From: Parapristionchus giblindavisi
Taxonomy: Eukaryota > Nematoda > Chromadorea > Rhabditida > Diplogasteridae
Reading direction: 5' to 3'
Assembly: GCA_943737045.1 (NCBI GenBank)
Contig: CALSFV010000260.1
Span: 496,001-560,000, forward strand
DNA length: 64,000 nucleotides
Part shown: positions 1-12,339 of the stretch, in pieces
Numbering within the stretch: the stretch's first letter is position 1
How the letters are laid out: the number at the start of each line of letters is the position of its first letter
Program-made: the position numbers and the translations under genes
The notes under the pieces: model-generated
What the model was told of the DNA's origin: nothing
What the model saw: only the letters and a program-made list of their open reading frames with translations
The model's database searches: none

Positions 1-67
1 ACCGATTTCCTAATCACAGTAAAACATTTCAATCTTTCTACGGCAACAAAATCAGCAAAAGAAAATT

Positions 68-141
68 GCCGCAAGGGGGATCGAACCTATGACAGCCAAA
101 ACTGAGTGCTGACATCTTATCCATTACACTACACATGCCGC
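68..141 (-). repeat. tRNA-like sequence (SINE-type head), copy 1
   Basis: Read on the minus strand this has an A-box-like block (agtgtaatggataagatg) and a good B box (ggttcgatccc), spaced as in a tRNA. The two ends do not form a 7-bp acceptor stem and the T stem is imperfect, so I do not call a functional tRNA. Related copies lie at 4442-4515 (minus) and 3921-3993 (plus). It is best read as the pol III promoter head of a tRNA-derived repeat. Confidence 0.55.
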
Positions 142-1383
142 TGATGTGATATTTGATAGATGAGTTAACGAACCCATCGGGTTTGTTGTGTGGAGACCTC
201 GCGAATTTTTAAATCCCCCACACAAAATAAATCATAACTTGCTTTGCGGGAGGTTTTTTCTCACATAAATTTTTTTGCAAGTCTATCATGACCGCATCCA
301 CGCGCCCTATTCCTCTCCGCTCTTACATTTTTGGTTTAATTGAAATAATATTTGTATCTCTCGACTAACACGTCTTTTTTATATTACCCTAATCGTCATT
401 ATGATCCTCATACAAATTGAGCAAGGGTTGCTCTTGTGACTTTTCTGTTTTCTTCAACGTATCTCCAGCTATAGTCGAAAAACTCTGAAAATGGGCCATC
501 TTTGAAGCTCCATACCGAGCTCAAAAAAAATTGAATACCACGAGAGTTTGCCTATTATTCTAGCATATCGAGAGGAACTCAAAAATGTTATTATCTCAAA
601 ATTTTTTTTTTGCTGTACCGGAGCCTGTCCGACTCTTACGGAAACGGGCTCATAATAATGTCAAAAAATGATGCAGAGGCGATTGAGATGATGATAAGAA
701 GAATAAATAGTACACGAAGCTGAAACAATCATTTATACGTAGCATTATTCATGATTAAATTGATACCTGAATGTTGAAGTGACCGAGAGACATCATTCAC
801 AGCGATGATAATGATTGAGTTCAAGATTATTCACAGTTTAAATAGTGCAGATATATGATAATGCAAAATGCAAAATGCAAAATTCAACCATCAAAGAACC
901 ATCATCAATATATATGCAAAATGTGCATTGTTCCAAGTACTTTGTTCAAAATGTACTTTATAAGCAAAATATTCAAAATATCTTTGCAAAATCTGAGACA
1001 GAGTATGGAAATTGTAGAAAGTAATCGTTGCAAAGTATTTAACAACACTGTTATTTCAAAACTAGCAATCTACTTAAGTTATATCACTGAATTTACTGCA
1101 AGTTTATTTGCAAGTGAAAGAACATTTGACGAAGTGTTCTACAGTATTATTGATTTCTTGCAGTAAACGACTAAACTGGCCAGTCAGAACTATAGATCAC
1201 ATCTTCATGTATGCAAAAACAATTTTCTCTAAAAAAAATTTTAGGTGCCCCGGCATGTCGTAATCCGAGCATAAATTTCATTGATCCCCCAGGGAAAGGC
1301 GCGAGTTTTTGAATATGAAGGACAAATATATACAATGATAAGCAAATTACTATAATACTTTTGAAATACTAGAAAATTGCGTA

Positions 1384-1494
1384 ATGCACTGTTACATTTG
1401 CCTTATGTGTCTACGCCGTAACCCCCTCCGTCGCGTCGGACAGGCGGCGGAGGGGGTTACGGCGTAGACACGTAAGGCAAATGTAACAGTGCAT
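1384..1494. repeat. Palindromic MITE (acatttgcctta family)
   Basis: A near-perfect hairpin whose outer arms read atgcactgttacatttgcc and its complement, with a GC-rich core containing gccgtaaccccctccg. The same element occurs at 5707-5817, 34873-34983 and 37723-37833. A diverged, longer relative covers about 8157-8443, and degraded ends are seen near 56270-56300 and 59108-59300. Confidence 0.85.
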
Positions 1495-2012
1495 AAGCAA
1501 AACCCTCACTGAATTTCGGATCAAGTAATTTTTCATTGAAATTAAGACGAGAGAGCATTTTTATGTACACGAGAGACCTTGTTCATTGAGTGGTCGTTTT
1601 GGTCTTCAGAGTCTTCAGAAATCGATATTACTACATACATAGTTATTTGATCTTGATAAAGAGTGTCTAACTGTAAAAATTTTTTTTACTTCTGTGTTTT
1701 ACCAGCCAGTAACAACGCAATTACACACGCACATTTTATACGGATAACACCTATGCTTCACTATTAATATTTTTAATTGTCAAAAAAAAGTCTAAAATGG
1801 AGCTATCAAGAAGCTTCATTAAATTTAATTTGTGAAATAAAAGATGAAAAATCGATTGAAGGTCGTGAGGTATCAGAACGGCTGAATAGGCCACTCTACT
1901 CGCAGACGCTATCCGGCCACTGTCAACGCGCACAACCTTTTGCCTGCTCCCTTTCGGGCCTGAGCCATACGGTCGTTCTTATCCACCCGGGTAGAACTTC
2001 CCTTCCGGGATG

Positions 2013-3395
2013 GCAACATTGCTTAGCACTAATTTGTTTTAAAATAATAAAAAAATAGTCCGAGGAGATTATGCTTCGATTTCGTGTTAGTTTAGTACTG
2101 AACGTTCAGTGAGAGCTGATCTATTTTTCATTAAGGTTCTTCGATTTGAGTGAAAGATGTTTAATCTTCTTCTGGCATAATTTTTCTTTATTCAAATTTC
2201 TCTCCAACTCAAAGTATCGTTTGTACAATTGTAATGAGAACAGCAATAAAAATGCGATTTATCGATTTTTATCTCGGACAATTATTTGCCGTAATAGATA
2301 TCATTAAGACCATCCTTCAAATCTTCTAAATCAGTATGCTTGTCAAACGGCCAGCTCCTGCAATTCGTTTATTATATTCTTAAATTTCAAGATCTTTACA
2401 CTGTTCATATGGACCAATGAAAACGGGCCAAGCGCCTCGCATAAAAATTTGAAAACTTCGAGCTAAAGCAAAATTCGAACTTCACGATATGCATGTTTAG
2501 ATGATGGTATGCGGTAACGAAAGGATGAGGAGAAAGGTATTGTCCGTATGAAATGTACTTGCATAATTGCCTTGCTAATGGTTGGTAAAACTCAGAAGTA
2601 TTCAATCGATCAATCCCCCTTTACTTCCCTTCCCTCCTCGCACTCTCTTTGATCTACATACGTGCTATCTCGCTTGGACTCTCTCTCTCTCTCCCTAAAC
2701 ATAGAAACACATCGTGGCTGTGGCTGGCTACTCTTGTACCAAATAAACAAGTGTATTTTATACGGTCAACAATTATCGATCATATTTTGCGTGCGCTCTT
2801 CTTTCCGCATGAATATGTACTGCTTAATTCATGCATGTTCAACTATATTCCATGATTTAGTAATTAGAATTATTAAACATTTGATTTTGTGTGGCCGCTC
2901 CTAGTGTTCATCAATGCATATCCTTTTAGAACAGTCGCGCAGGGGTTGTTTATGAAAGGAGAGCATTGCGCAAGGGGAGATGGGATGGATTAGGGTCCAA
3001 GGAAGCGATTTTATTGATAGTGCGAATTGAAAAGAAGGGGTTCTTTAATACGTTTGTGGCGAAGTGACTACGTGTTGAAGCAGTAAATATCTTACAGCAG
3101 CGTATTAGTATTGTGCTTGGTTATGCCATAACTAGATGACCCAACTCTTCGTTTAACCTATGGCATAACCAAGCACAATACTAACATACGATTCCACACA
3201 ATGAAGATAACCCAGTATAACCACTTCACAGCAGCTTATTAGGACAATAGTACTTTACTGTGCGCGTCAAGCACGCAATAAGAAAGATAGCTAAAATTCT
3301 CGATTATTTGCCGCGCATATGTACTTATGGGGGAAAACTTACACAGTCTTCCCAATTCCTTTAACGGTCCTCTTAATATATGGACTAAAATTGAT
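2013..3395. other. Non-coding stretch with two small inverted repeats
   Basis: I see no supportable gene. About 2539-2770 is a 230-bp element with inverted ends (ttgtccgtatgaaatg... and ...ttttatacggtcaa) that recurs at 24270-24477. About 3105-3183 is a hairpin built on ttgtgcttggttatgcc and its complement. Confidence 0.6.
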
Positions 3396-3920
3396 CATAA
3401 GAGCCCGTTTACGTAAGAGTCGGACAATCAGCAACAGGCTCCGGTACAGCAAAAAAAAATTTTTTGAGATAATAACATTTTTGAGTTCCTCTCGATATGT
3501 TAGAATAATAGGCAAACCCTCGTGGTATGCAAATTTTTTTTCAGCTCGGTATGGAGCTCCAAAGATGGCCCTTTTTCAGAGTTTTTCGACTATAGCTGGA
3601 GATCCGTTGAAGGAAACAGAAAAGTCACAAGAGCAATTCTTGCTCAATTTGTATGAGGATCATAATGACGATTAAGGTAATATAAAAAAAGACGTGTTAG
3701 TCGAGAGATACAAATATTATTTCAATTCAACCAAAAATGTAAGAGCGGAGGCGAATAGGGCGCGTGAATGCGGTCATGATAGCAAAAAACATTATGTGAG
3801 AAAAAACCTCCCGCAAAGCAAGTTATGATTTATTTTGTGTGGGGTCGTTTTAAAAATTCGCGAGGTCTCCACACAACAAACCCGATGGGTTCGTTAACTC
3901 ATCTATCAAATATCACATCA

Positions 3921-3993
3921 GCGGCCTTTGTAGTGTAGTGGATAAGGTGTTCATTTAGTTTTGGCTGTCATGGGTTCGATCCCCCTTGCGGCA
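3921..3993 (+). repeat. tRNA-like sequence, inverted copy
   Basis: This is the plus-strand counterpart of 68-141, with A-box-like agtgtagtggataagg and B box gggttcgatccc. It differs from the other two copies at several bases inside the anticodon-arm region, and its acceptor ends again do not pair. It sits in the left arm of the inverted repeat at 3396-5030. Confidence 0.55.
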
Positions 3994-4441
3994 CTTTTCT
4001 TTTGCTGATTTTGTTGCCGTAGAAAGATTGACATGTTTTACTGTTATTAGGAAATCGGTAGATAGAACACACTTTATTTTATCCGCAAGTGTGAACTTTA
4101 ATAACAAAAGGAGTGAAACAAAGACGATTTTGTTGACGTCATCTCCAGATTCTTCTCCATCCCATGTCGCATCCGAATCCATAGGGCCTTGTAACGGCAT
4201 AGAAGAGAGCGCCAGCAAGGATCAAAGAGGGAATAAAGTAAATCGATAGTGATCTACACTGGCAAACAAGCTTGAACGTTTGATTTTGACAACTACAAAA
4301 TCAGCAAAAGACAAGTGCCGCAAGGGGAATCGTTAAAGTTCACACTTGCGGATAATATAAAGTGTGTTCTATTTACCGATTTCCTAATCACAGTAAAACA
4401 TTTCAATCTTTCTACGGCAACAAAATCAGCAAAAGAAAATT

Positions 4442-4515
4442 GCCGCAAGGGGGATCGAACCTATGACAGCCAAAACTGAGTGCTGACATCTTATCCATTA
4501 CACTACACATGCCGC
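4442..4515 (-). repeat. tRNA-like sequence, copy 2
   Basis: Identical to 68-141, from which it derives by the direct duplication. It lies in the right arm of the inverted repeat. Confidence 0.55.
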
Positions 4516-5706
4516 TGATGTGATATTTGATAGATGAGTTAACGAACCCATCGGGTTTGTTGTGTGGAGACCTCGCGAATTTTTAAATCCCCCACACAAA
4601 ATAAATCATAACTTGCTTTGCGGGAGGTTTTTTCTCACATAAATTTTTTTGCAAGTCTATCATGACCGCATCCACGCGCCCTATTCCTCTCCGCTCTTAC
4701 ATTTTTGGTTTAATTGAAATAATATTTGTATCTCTCGACTAACACGTCTTTTTTATATTACCCTAATCGTCATTATGATCCTCATACAAATTGAGCAAGG
4801 GTTGCTCTTGTGACTTTTCTGTTTTCTTCAACGTATCTCCAGCTATAGTCGAAAAACTCTGAAAATGGGCCATCTTTGAAGCTCCATACCGAGCTCAAAA
4901 AAAATTGAATACCACGAGAGTTTGCCTATTATTCTAGCATATCGAGAGGAACTCAAAAATGTTATTATCTCAAAATTTTTTTTTTGCTGTACCGGAGCCT
5001 GTCCGACTCTTACGGAAACGGGCTCATAATAATGTCAAAAAATGATGCAGAGGCGATTGAGATGATGATAAGAAGAATAAATAGTACACGAAGCTGAAAC
5101 AATCATTTATACGTAGCATTATTCATGATTAAATTGATACCTGAATGTTGAAGTGACCGAGAGACATCATTCACAGCGATGATAATGATTGAGTTCAAGA
5201 TTATTCACAGTTTAAATAGTGCAGATATATGATAATGCAAAATGCAAAATGCAAAATTCAACCATCAAAGAACCATCATCAATATATATGCAAAATGTGC
5301 ATTGTTCCAAGTACTTTGTTCAAAATGTACTTTATAAGCAAAATATTCAAAATATCTTTGCAAAATCTGAGACAGAGTATGGAAATTGTAGAAAGTAATC
5401 GTTGCAAAGTATTTATTTACTGCAAGTTTATTTGCAAGTGAAAGAACATTTGACGAAGTGTTCTACAGTATTATTGATTTCTTGCAGTAAACGACTAAAC
5501 TGGCCAGTCAGAACTATAGATCATATCTTCATGTATGCAAAAACAATTTTCTCTAAAAAAAATTTTAGGTTCCCGGCATGTCGTAATCCGAGCATAAATT
5601 TCATTGATCCCCCAGGGAAAGGCGCGAGTTTTTGAATATGAAGGACAAATATATACAATGATAAGCAAATTACTATAATACTTTTGAAATACTAGAAAAT
5701 TGCGTA

Positions 5707-5817
5707 ATGCACTGTTACATTTGCCTTATGTGTCTACGCCGTAACCCCCTCCGTCGCGTCGGACAGGCGGCGGAGGGGGTTACGGCGTAGACACGTAAGG
5801 CAAATGTAACAGTGCAT
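5707..5817. repeat. Palindromic MITE (acatttgcctta family), copy 2
   Basis: Identical in layout to 1384-1494; it was carried along with the 2 kb duplication. Confidence 0.85.
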
Positions 5818-6335
5818 AAGCAAAACCCTCACTGAATTTCGGATCAAGTAATTTTTCATTGAAATTAAGACGAGAGAGCATTTTTATGTACACGAGAGAC
5901 CTTGTTCATTGAGTGGTCGTTTTGGTCTTCAGAGTCTTCAGAAATCGATATTACTACATACATAGTTATTTGATCTTGATAAAGAGTGTCTAACTGTAAA
6001 ATTTTTTTTTACTTCTGTGTTTTACCAGCCAGTAACAACGCAATTACACACGCACATTTTATACGGATAACACCTATGCTTCACTATTAATATTTTTAAT
6101 TGTCAAAAAAAAGTCTAAAATGGAGCTATCAAGAAGCTTCATTAAATTTAATTTGTGAAATAAAAGATGAAAAATCGATTGAAGGTCGTGAGGTATCAGA
6201 ACGGCTGAATAGGCCACTCTACTCGCAGACGCTATCCGGCCACTGTCAACGCGCACAACCTTTTGCCTGCTCCCTTTCGGGCCTGAGCCATACGGTCGTT
6301 CTTATCCACCCGGGTAGAACTTCCCTTCCGGGATG

Positions 6336-7722
6336 CACACCCTAGTGACGCGTCGCTTGGCACGGACGTCCGGTCGTCGCAGACCGAACACCATCCAGTG
6401 ATCCGCTCCTCACTCACTCCACTTCAATCTACGGCCTAGAAGCTGGCTTACAAGCGCCCGCCACGACGCTCCGTGGTTTGCAAAAGATGGAGAGGGTATA
6501 TGAGGCGAGATGGGAAGGGAAGAGACCACAAAGCAGTGAGAGACAGTATGTGTGGTCAGAGCACAAACGGTTAGAGTGACGAGAGAGAAAGAAAAGTGGA
6601 GACAGTGCATACGGCTAGAGTGACGAGAGAGAAAGATACATGAAGAGAGTTCAGACTGCTAGAGTGACGAGAGAGCATTGAATTAGAGAGATCGCGTGAA
6701 AAACTCTACAAATTCTGAATTTAACGTTCAAAATACTGAAAATGTATACAGAAACGCACTTTAAACGTTTCATAAAACAATATATTGACTAGAAGTTCAT
6801 GAGAAACCTGAAAAAGTTGTCTTCATAGTGATTTATCGGAGGCAAAGTACTGAGAAAGAGTGTTTCAAATCAAGAGGTCGTCGGAATAAATAAGATAGTA
6901 AAATATATCATAGGACAGGAGAAATGGAGACAACGAATGAAATAACATAGAGTTAAAGGCATACCCCGAGCTAATTTTACTCTCTACTCTGGCCACGCTG
7001 TCTCGCTTTCTTTGCATACGAGAGAGCTTTGCCAGAACTCCTTTTTGAACATAGGCGTCCAGTTAGGCTACATTTTCAAGCTTTTCAAGCTTTTCAACCT
7101 TGTATTGGTATTTTTTAATATGCTACTTCACGAGAATGAGCCGAATGCCTGTTTCGGCACGAGCTATTTTCTAATTATGATATAGAAATCGTGCATAATT
7201 CATTGTGCATTAGTACGCCATTCTTTATTTTGCAAGACTACACTCTTGCAGATCTTTCTTTGTTAGCAGCTTCAATTAAATTTTCTTTTGTCTTAGAATT
7301 GTGCAAATATTTTTGGTCATTCCATGAGTGGTCATTGTATTGTTTCGGTCATTTCCAATCTACTCCGTCATCGACGACGCTCTTTCTCTTCGTCTTCTCA
7401 CAATGCTATCGTCACTATCATCTCGTTTCTTCTCTTCTCGCTCCTTCAATCTCGCAAAGCGAACTATCAACGTTTCGGGTACATTGAATTGTCTGGTGTT
7501 GCTTTTCCGAAACAGTACAAGTTAATTTCAAAAGGGTGTTAGTTTTTTTCTCGCTTTTTGCGGCTATGGCAATAATCCAACAGAAAGGGGTATGGTTTCT
7601 AATACCATGTGGAAGCATGCGATTCAACTGCTGAGCCATTTCAAAATCATGGCATAAGAATAAATATTGATCCATATTAATATTTATTAAAATAACATAA
7701 TATTAATTCACTTTCAGTCCGG
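6336..7722. other. Intergenic region upstream of threonine aldolase
   Basis: No gene is supported. About 6958-7046 is a copy of the cgagctaattt/gagagag palindrome family, missing its right end. Sequence before 7723 ends in cactttcag (to 7717), a splice acceptor just upstream of the aldolase ATG that fits a trans-splice site. Confidence 0.5.
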
Positions 7723-10700
7723 ATGACCAGGGATATGCATACAGCAAAATCATCGAACATTGTTGATCTGCGATCTGATACACTGACTAGACCATGTGAA
7801 GGAATGAGAAAAGCCATGGCTGAAGCCATTGTTAGTACCACTTTTATCAGTGTTTTCACTAGAGCCGTACCCTCTCTCAATGGTCTCTTCGACGCGCAAT
7901 GCTTTCTCGTCGTTAGGGAACAGGGAAATAGTGTGCAAAATGTAGAGACCATTGAGAAAGGTAACGCACCCTTTACGATTGGGTTGACCGATTTGTTTTA
8001 TCAATAGAAAAAGCAGTTTTGCTATGGTTTCGATCAAAGATCAAAGATCATTTCAGGTCGGTGATGATGTCTACTTCGAGGATCCCACTGTGAACCGCCT
8101 TCAGGACAGGTCGGATTTTTAAATTGAAATACAGTTCACTTTTTTCCTATTTTTATGCGTCGTTACATTTGCCTTATTCTGTAAACGCGAAATTAAAATT
8201 TGACGTGAATTTTGGTATGTTGGTATGTTGAGTCCCAAGTGCAAAACCTTGTGTGTGAAGAGATTGGTAGGTGGTTGCGGTAAGAAGTTACCGTAACCAC
8301 CTACCAGTAATGATTGGCTAATCTTTTACAATAACCATCAGTGTTATCCACTTGGGACCCAACACATTCCAAAATATACGTCTATTTACAATGAATGTAA
8401 CGCGATTTTACGTGACCGTGACACAAATGTAACGTCGCATTAGCCTTTTTAAAATGCGTATTGGAGAATATCTTTGCCAGTAATGAGCTCATGAATATAT
8501 ATTTGAAGAAATAAATAAATGAATAAATTATCGACCGGATTGACTTTACCGTTAATGTAATGACAACTACAATTACAGATGTGCCTCTTTATTCGGTAAA
8601 GAGGACGCACTATTTGTTTGCTCTGGAACTATGGCTAATCTCCTCGCTATCATTGCTCATTGTGATGTCAGAGTTTGGTCTTTGATCTTTGGGAATATTT
8701 TTGATTCTTGTTATTTCGTATATCTTTAGAGAGGAGACGAGATCATTGTGGGCGACGACTCGCATATCCACAAGTGGGAGCAGGGAAATTATGCGTCGGT
8801 GGCTGGTTGGTCTTTTGATCTTTGATCTTTGATCAATAAAGTGAAGTTTGATCGTTGAGGCATTTCTGCCAATACTGTTTCAATCAATGAATTCGGAGAA
8901 CTCCCGTTAGACGAAATCAGGTATAGTGCATTTTTCTAAATACTAAATATTTATTTTTTATTTTTTTAAATTATTTTTTATTTATTTGCAATTTTTATAA
9001 ATACAAAATATTTAAACTAAAGAAGGGGGATTTTGATTAAACTAATCTATATTTGTAGATCTGCAATTCGTGTGAAAGACGACTGTCACGTACCCAATAC
9101 CAAATTGATTTGTCTTGAGAGTACCCATAATTTTGCTGGAGGAAAGCCCCTATCTCTTGAGTACATCAAGTATGTTCGCATTATTGGCTTAGAATTATCT
9201 AATGTTACTGGTATACAATGTGCATGTGTAAAAATAAACCCAAAGCTAATTTGAAGCTCCGCTCTGGCTCGCCTTCTTTGTCTAGAAGAGAGAGTGTTGC
9301 CAGTGTTGAGAGCTAGCTCTCGCGGTGTATCTTTAATATAATTTCTATAGGGAAGTTCGTAAGATCGCCGATGAGGACGATCTACTCGTTCATATTGATG
9401 GAGCTCGATTCTACCATTCAGCCATTGCGCAGGTATCATACATCAATCAATATTCCTTCGATCAATCAATATTCTTTGATCAATCTATATTCTTCTATTA
9501 ATCTATATTTTTCTATTAATCAATATTCTACGATAAATAAATATTCTTCGATCAATCGATATTCAATCCATATCCGTAGATCGTTTTCACCTATTCTTAG
9601 CACCACAAATTCTGAATAACTCTTTGATATCGATCCATTAAGGGTCGTACTGTAGCCGAACTTGCAGCACCCGTCGATTCTCTTATGATGTGTTTCAGCA
9701 AGGTTACATGCGTTTCTTTGATCAATCGATCGATAATCGATAATTCGGGGAAAATAATCGATAATTCGGGGAAAATAATCGACAATTAATCGAAATAATC
9801 GATAATTCAGGGACTGGGAGCTCCAATCGGATCAGTTCTACTAGGAACCAAGGACTTCATCGAAGAGTGTAGACTAAGAAGAAAGGTAATTCAAATTCTC
9901 GTTTTTTTTCTGTTCCAAGAAATTGACAGCTCGGAAATCGACTTTCTTACGTTTTTTTGCTTTTTTCGCTTTCGCTTTTCGCTTTTTCGCAGATCTTTCT
10001 TATAATGAAGAAAATAAAAAAAAGTAAAAATTTAAGTAAATTCTCTGTATGAATATCTATCCTAATCTGTCCTATCTATCCATCCCATATGTCCTTTCTA
10101 TGATATATATCCTGATGGCTTTAGTTCATTGCGGTCATTTATTATACTATGCTTGGCCCTGTTTCAGGCACTCGGTGGTGGTTGGCGTCAGGCTGGGGTG
10201 CTGGCTGCAGCTGCCGAATTTGGATTGGAGCGGGCAGAGGAGACGATAAGAGAGGATCATAGAAGAGCCAAGAGATTGGCACGGGGAATAAATGATGCTG
10301 TTCCTGAAAGGTTTTTGTTACACTACATTTTAAAGCTGGAAGTGGTCAGGTCTAGTAATAAAAAAATTTAGCGAGGTTGTTCGTAAAATATTTTCGGCAA
10401 ATCGGAAACTCAATAGCTTATAATCTGGTGTTGGACAAGCAGTATACAGCAGCACTGCACTGTAGGCAAATGGAGGTTTTGAAACTTGGAAGTGGCTGGA
10501 AGATATGGGTTGTACTTGTAATATTCTGTGTGAGACCAGATGGATGAAGGGAGAAACTTCATAATTCAGACGTTTCGAGGACGATATGGGTTGTGTATGG
10601 AAAAATGACCATAACTGGCAATGTAATCGAATACATAATTCCAGCAAACGTGGTTCACTTCGAGCTGAGGACGACAATATAACCAATTTCGTCATGGTCC

Positions 10701-11160
10701 ATACCGGAAATGATCTTAATCCAACTAAGGTTTGAACTTTGGTCACGATTTATCTATCGTTAAAGGCACACCCCGAGCTAATTTGAAACTCTCTCGCCTT
10801 CTTTGTCTGCGAGAGAGTGTGGCCAGAGCGGAGAGTATCAAATTAACCCGGGTGTACCTTTAAATTAGTCCATTACAAAAAGTTATCAATAGTTTTTTTT
10901 ATCAACGATTCTATTTCTCCATAATCGATTGGAATCGGTAAAGTTACCTTAAATCTTGTTAATATCATTGTACTATAATAATAATGTATTATGAGAAGTA
11001 AACTATTGTTATTGAGGTGACCGAGGTTCTCCAATCCCATGGTGTTCTCGGACTGGCCTTTGACACCAACCGTGTTCGATTGGTCGTTCATCGTTGCATT
11101 GATGACGATGGAATCGAGAAGACTATCGATGCGTTCAAGCAATTGGCTCTATCTATATAA
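7723..11160 (+). CDS. Low-specificity L-threonine aldolase, 12 exons
   Basis: Predicted PLP enzyme (fold type I) that cleaves L-threonine/allo-threonine to glycine and acetaldehyde; cytosolic by family. Exons: 7723-7830, 8057-8109, 8579-8672, 8730-8805, 8860-8920, 9059-9169, 9351-9432, 9643-9702, 9811-9885, 10168-10310, 10645-10729, 11017-11160. All junctions keep phase and give 363 aa, normal for the family. Visible motifs: LRSDT near the start, GDDVYFEDPTVNRL, phosphate-binding SGTMAN (69-74), SHIHKWEQG with the ring-stacking His97, HIDGARF with Asp184 and Arg187, and FSKGLGAPIGS with the Schiff-base Lys215 at the exon 8/9 junction. The exon 3/4 junction adds one extra Arg if the splice sites are read as shown. 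ATG 7723 is chosen because cactttcag lies just before it, as at a trans-spliced start. No key residue is missing, so the gene looks functional. Confidence 0.93.
8157..8443. repeat. Diverged acatttgcctta palindrome in aldolase intron 2
   Basis: The outer ends cgttacatttgcc and cacaaatgtaacg pair, and an inner hairpin (ggtaggtggttgcggtaa / ttaccgtaaccacctacc, near 8268-8306) is longer than in the ~110-bp copies. It lies entirely inside intron 2. Confidence 0.6.
10761..10863. repeat. Palindromic MITE (cgagctaattt/gagagag family), reference copy
   Basis: The ends taaaggcacaccccgagcta and its approximate complement flank a hairpin with cttctttgtctgcgagagag. Other full or partial copies are near 6958-7046, 9237-9333, 23051-23153, 44101-44207, 46440-46540, 47755-47845, 49330-49441, 51738-51845, 52306-52600 (interrupted) and 63506-63617. 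Most sit in introns. Confidence 0.8.
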
Positions 11161-11682
11161 CCATCTATCTATCTCTATGGCATGTCAATGGATCATTCGA
11201 TTGATGTCATTGATAAATTATATTATATTATTATTTTTTGGTGTACTTGTGTTGCACTGTCTAGAGTCAAGCAATATTTTCATGTCTGTGGTATTATGAA
11301 TCACACAGAGATTAAATTTACCCGAATGCCGTTAGTTGGCGAACGATTGGCCCGTATTCAGACAAATGCTAGCCTGTATATGGGCAAATCGGTGGTTTTT
11401 GGGCTACCATTTGCCCGAATGTGGGCAAATCGTGTACACAAGTATCGCAAGTTGGCAAATCTATTACCCATATTTGGGTAAGTTTGCTCTCAGTGCATAT
11501 CGAACCAAACAGTAAACTTCAGATCATTACAATTTTCATATTAAAAAAAAACATTATTAAGCCAATAAAACGCAAGACGACGCCTTAGAACAGGGCGATC
11601 CACGGCGGTTCATTGGAGGGAAATCCCTACATTTAACATTGTCTTGAATAATCCCGCACTTTGAAAAATAGGCAAAGTTGAT

Positions 11683-11756
11683 TTGCACCGGGCGGGATTC
11701 GAACTTACGGTGTTCGGATCACTAAACAAAACTACTAGCCACTAAGCCATCTCGGC
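11683..11756 (-). repeat. tRNA-like sequence with A and B boxes
   Basis: The minus strand starts gccgagatggcttagtggc and has agttcgaatccc at B-box distance. The acceptor ends (gccgaga and ggtgca) do not pair and the T stem is poor. I read it as a degenerate tRNA or SINE head, different from the one at 68-141. Confidence 0.5.
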
Positions 11757-12339
11757 ATGTTCCCCAGCTCGCAAAACCCGGTGATAGCTGCAGTCAGAAG
11801 CGCTCCTATGGCGAGCAGCCACAACGCGCACAGCGTTTCGAGAGCGGAATCTAGCGAGACGACGAGAGAAAAAGAGAAAAAACGCGCGCGATAAGAGTGC
11901 AGACAGTTAGACACACACGCGACGCATGCAATTGCACGGAGGAGAGAGTCTCCGCCGCGCTCAAATGATACGCAATCTTGGCATCTTGCCAAAAATTCTG
12001 TGTCCGCTCTCCCCACAGGGCTGAAACGCTGTGACGCGTCGCCGCAACGCGCTCAATCATATCGTATATCTCATTTGAATTTTCGTGTTAAGACTTTTTT
12101 GACCAATTTTGCAGTAGGTTTGAAAAATCCAGAGTCGCTCTTAATTACTGTTATTGAACCGCCGTGCGATCATGCGGGACGGTAGTAGGAGATCAACAGG
12201 AATTGAATAGAACGCTTCCGAGGAATCTATGAATGCTACAGATATGAACTTGTTCTAATCTAAAGTCAGATTCAATGCGAGAAATCCGAGAGTTTGTCAG
12301 AAACTCTCGATTTGGATTACCAAGTTGGCAGGAGAGCAG

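Larger units (their letters stand above)
1..2012 (+). repeat. Copy 1 of a ~2 kb direct duplication
   Basis: This block recurs almost unchanged at 4375-6335, a shift of 4374 bases at the left end and 4323 at the right. Copy 1 carries 51 extra bases near 1041-1091 that are missing from copy 2. It contains a tRNA-like stretch (68-141, minus), part of a long inverted repeat (1 to about 660) and a 111-bp palindrome (1384-1494). Short ORFs here recur unchanged in the second copy and match no family I know, so I call no gene. The window starts inside the repeat, so its true left end is not visible. Confidence 0.9.
3396..5030. repeat. Large inverted repeat, arms ~700 bp
   Basis: 3396-4110 is the reverse complement of 4324-5030, with a spacer of about 213 bases centred near 4217. 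The same arm is present a third time at 1 to about 656 in the same orientation as the right arm. The arms carry the tRNA-like stretch. The shape is that of a foldback transposon or a duplicated SINE-like element; no transposase is visible. Confidence 0.85.
4375..6335 (+). repeat. Copy 2 of the ~2 kb direct duplication
   Basis: It matches 1-2012 with very few substitutions. Identity stops abruptly after the shared ggatg at 6331-6335, where copy 1 continues into different sequence. The 51-base difference lies between two ATTTA words, which suggests a slippage deletion in this copy. The near identity points to a recent duplication or to two insertions of one element. Confidence 0.9.

Noticed and set aside
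68..141. Functional tRNA gene
   Set aside because: A and B boxes are present but the acceptor stem does not pair, and the anticodon arm is not formed.
855..1166. 103-codon ORF, also present in truncated form at 5229
   Set aside because: It lies in the duplicated repeat, has no domain or start signal, and the second copy is disrupted by the 51-base difference.
3319..3675. 118-codon ORF on the plus strand
   Set aside because: It overlaps an arm of the inverted repeat and shows no conserved pattern.
9371..9619. 82-codon ORF rich in Ser/Asn/Ile
   Set aside because: It runs out of aldolase exon 7 into an intron of tcaatcaatatt repeats.
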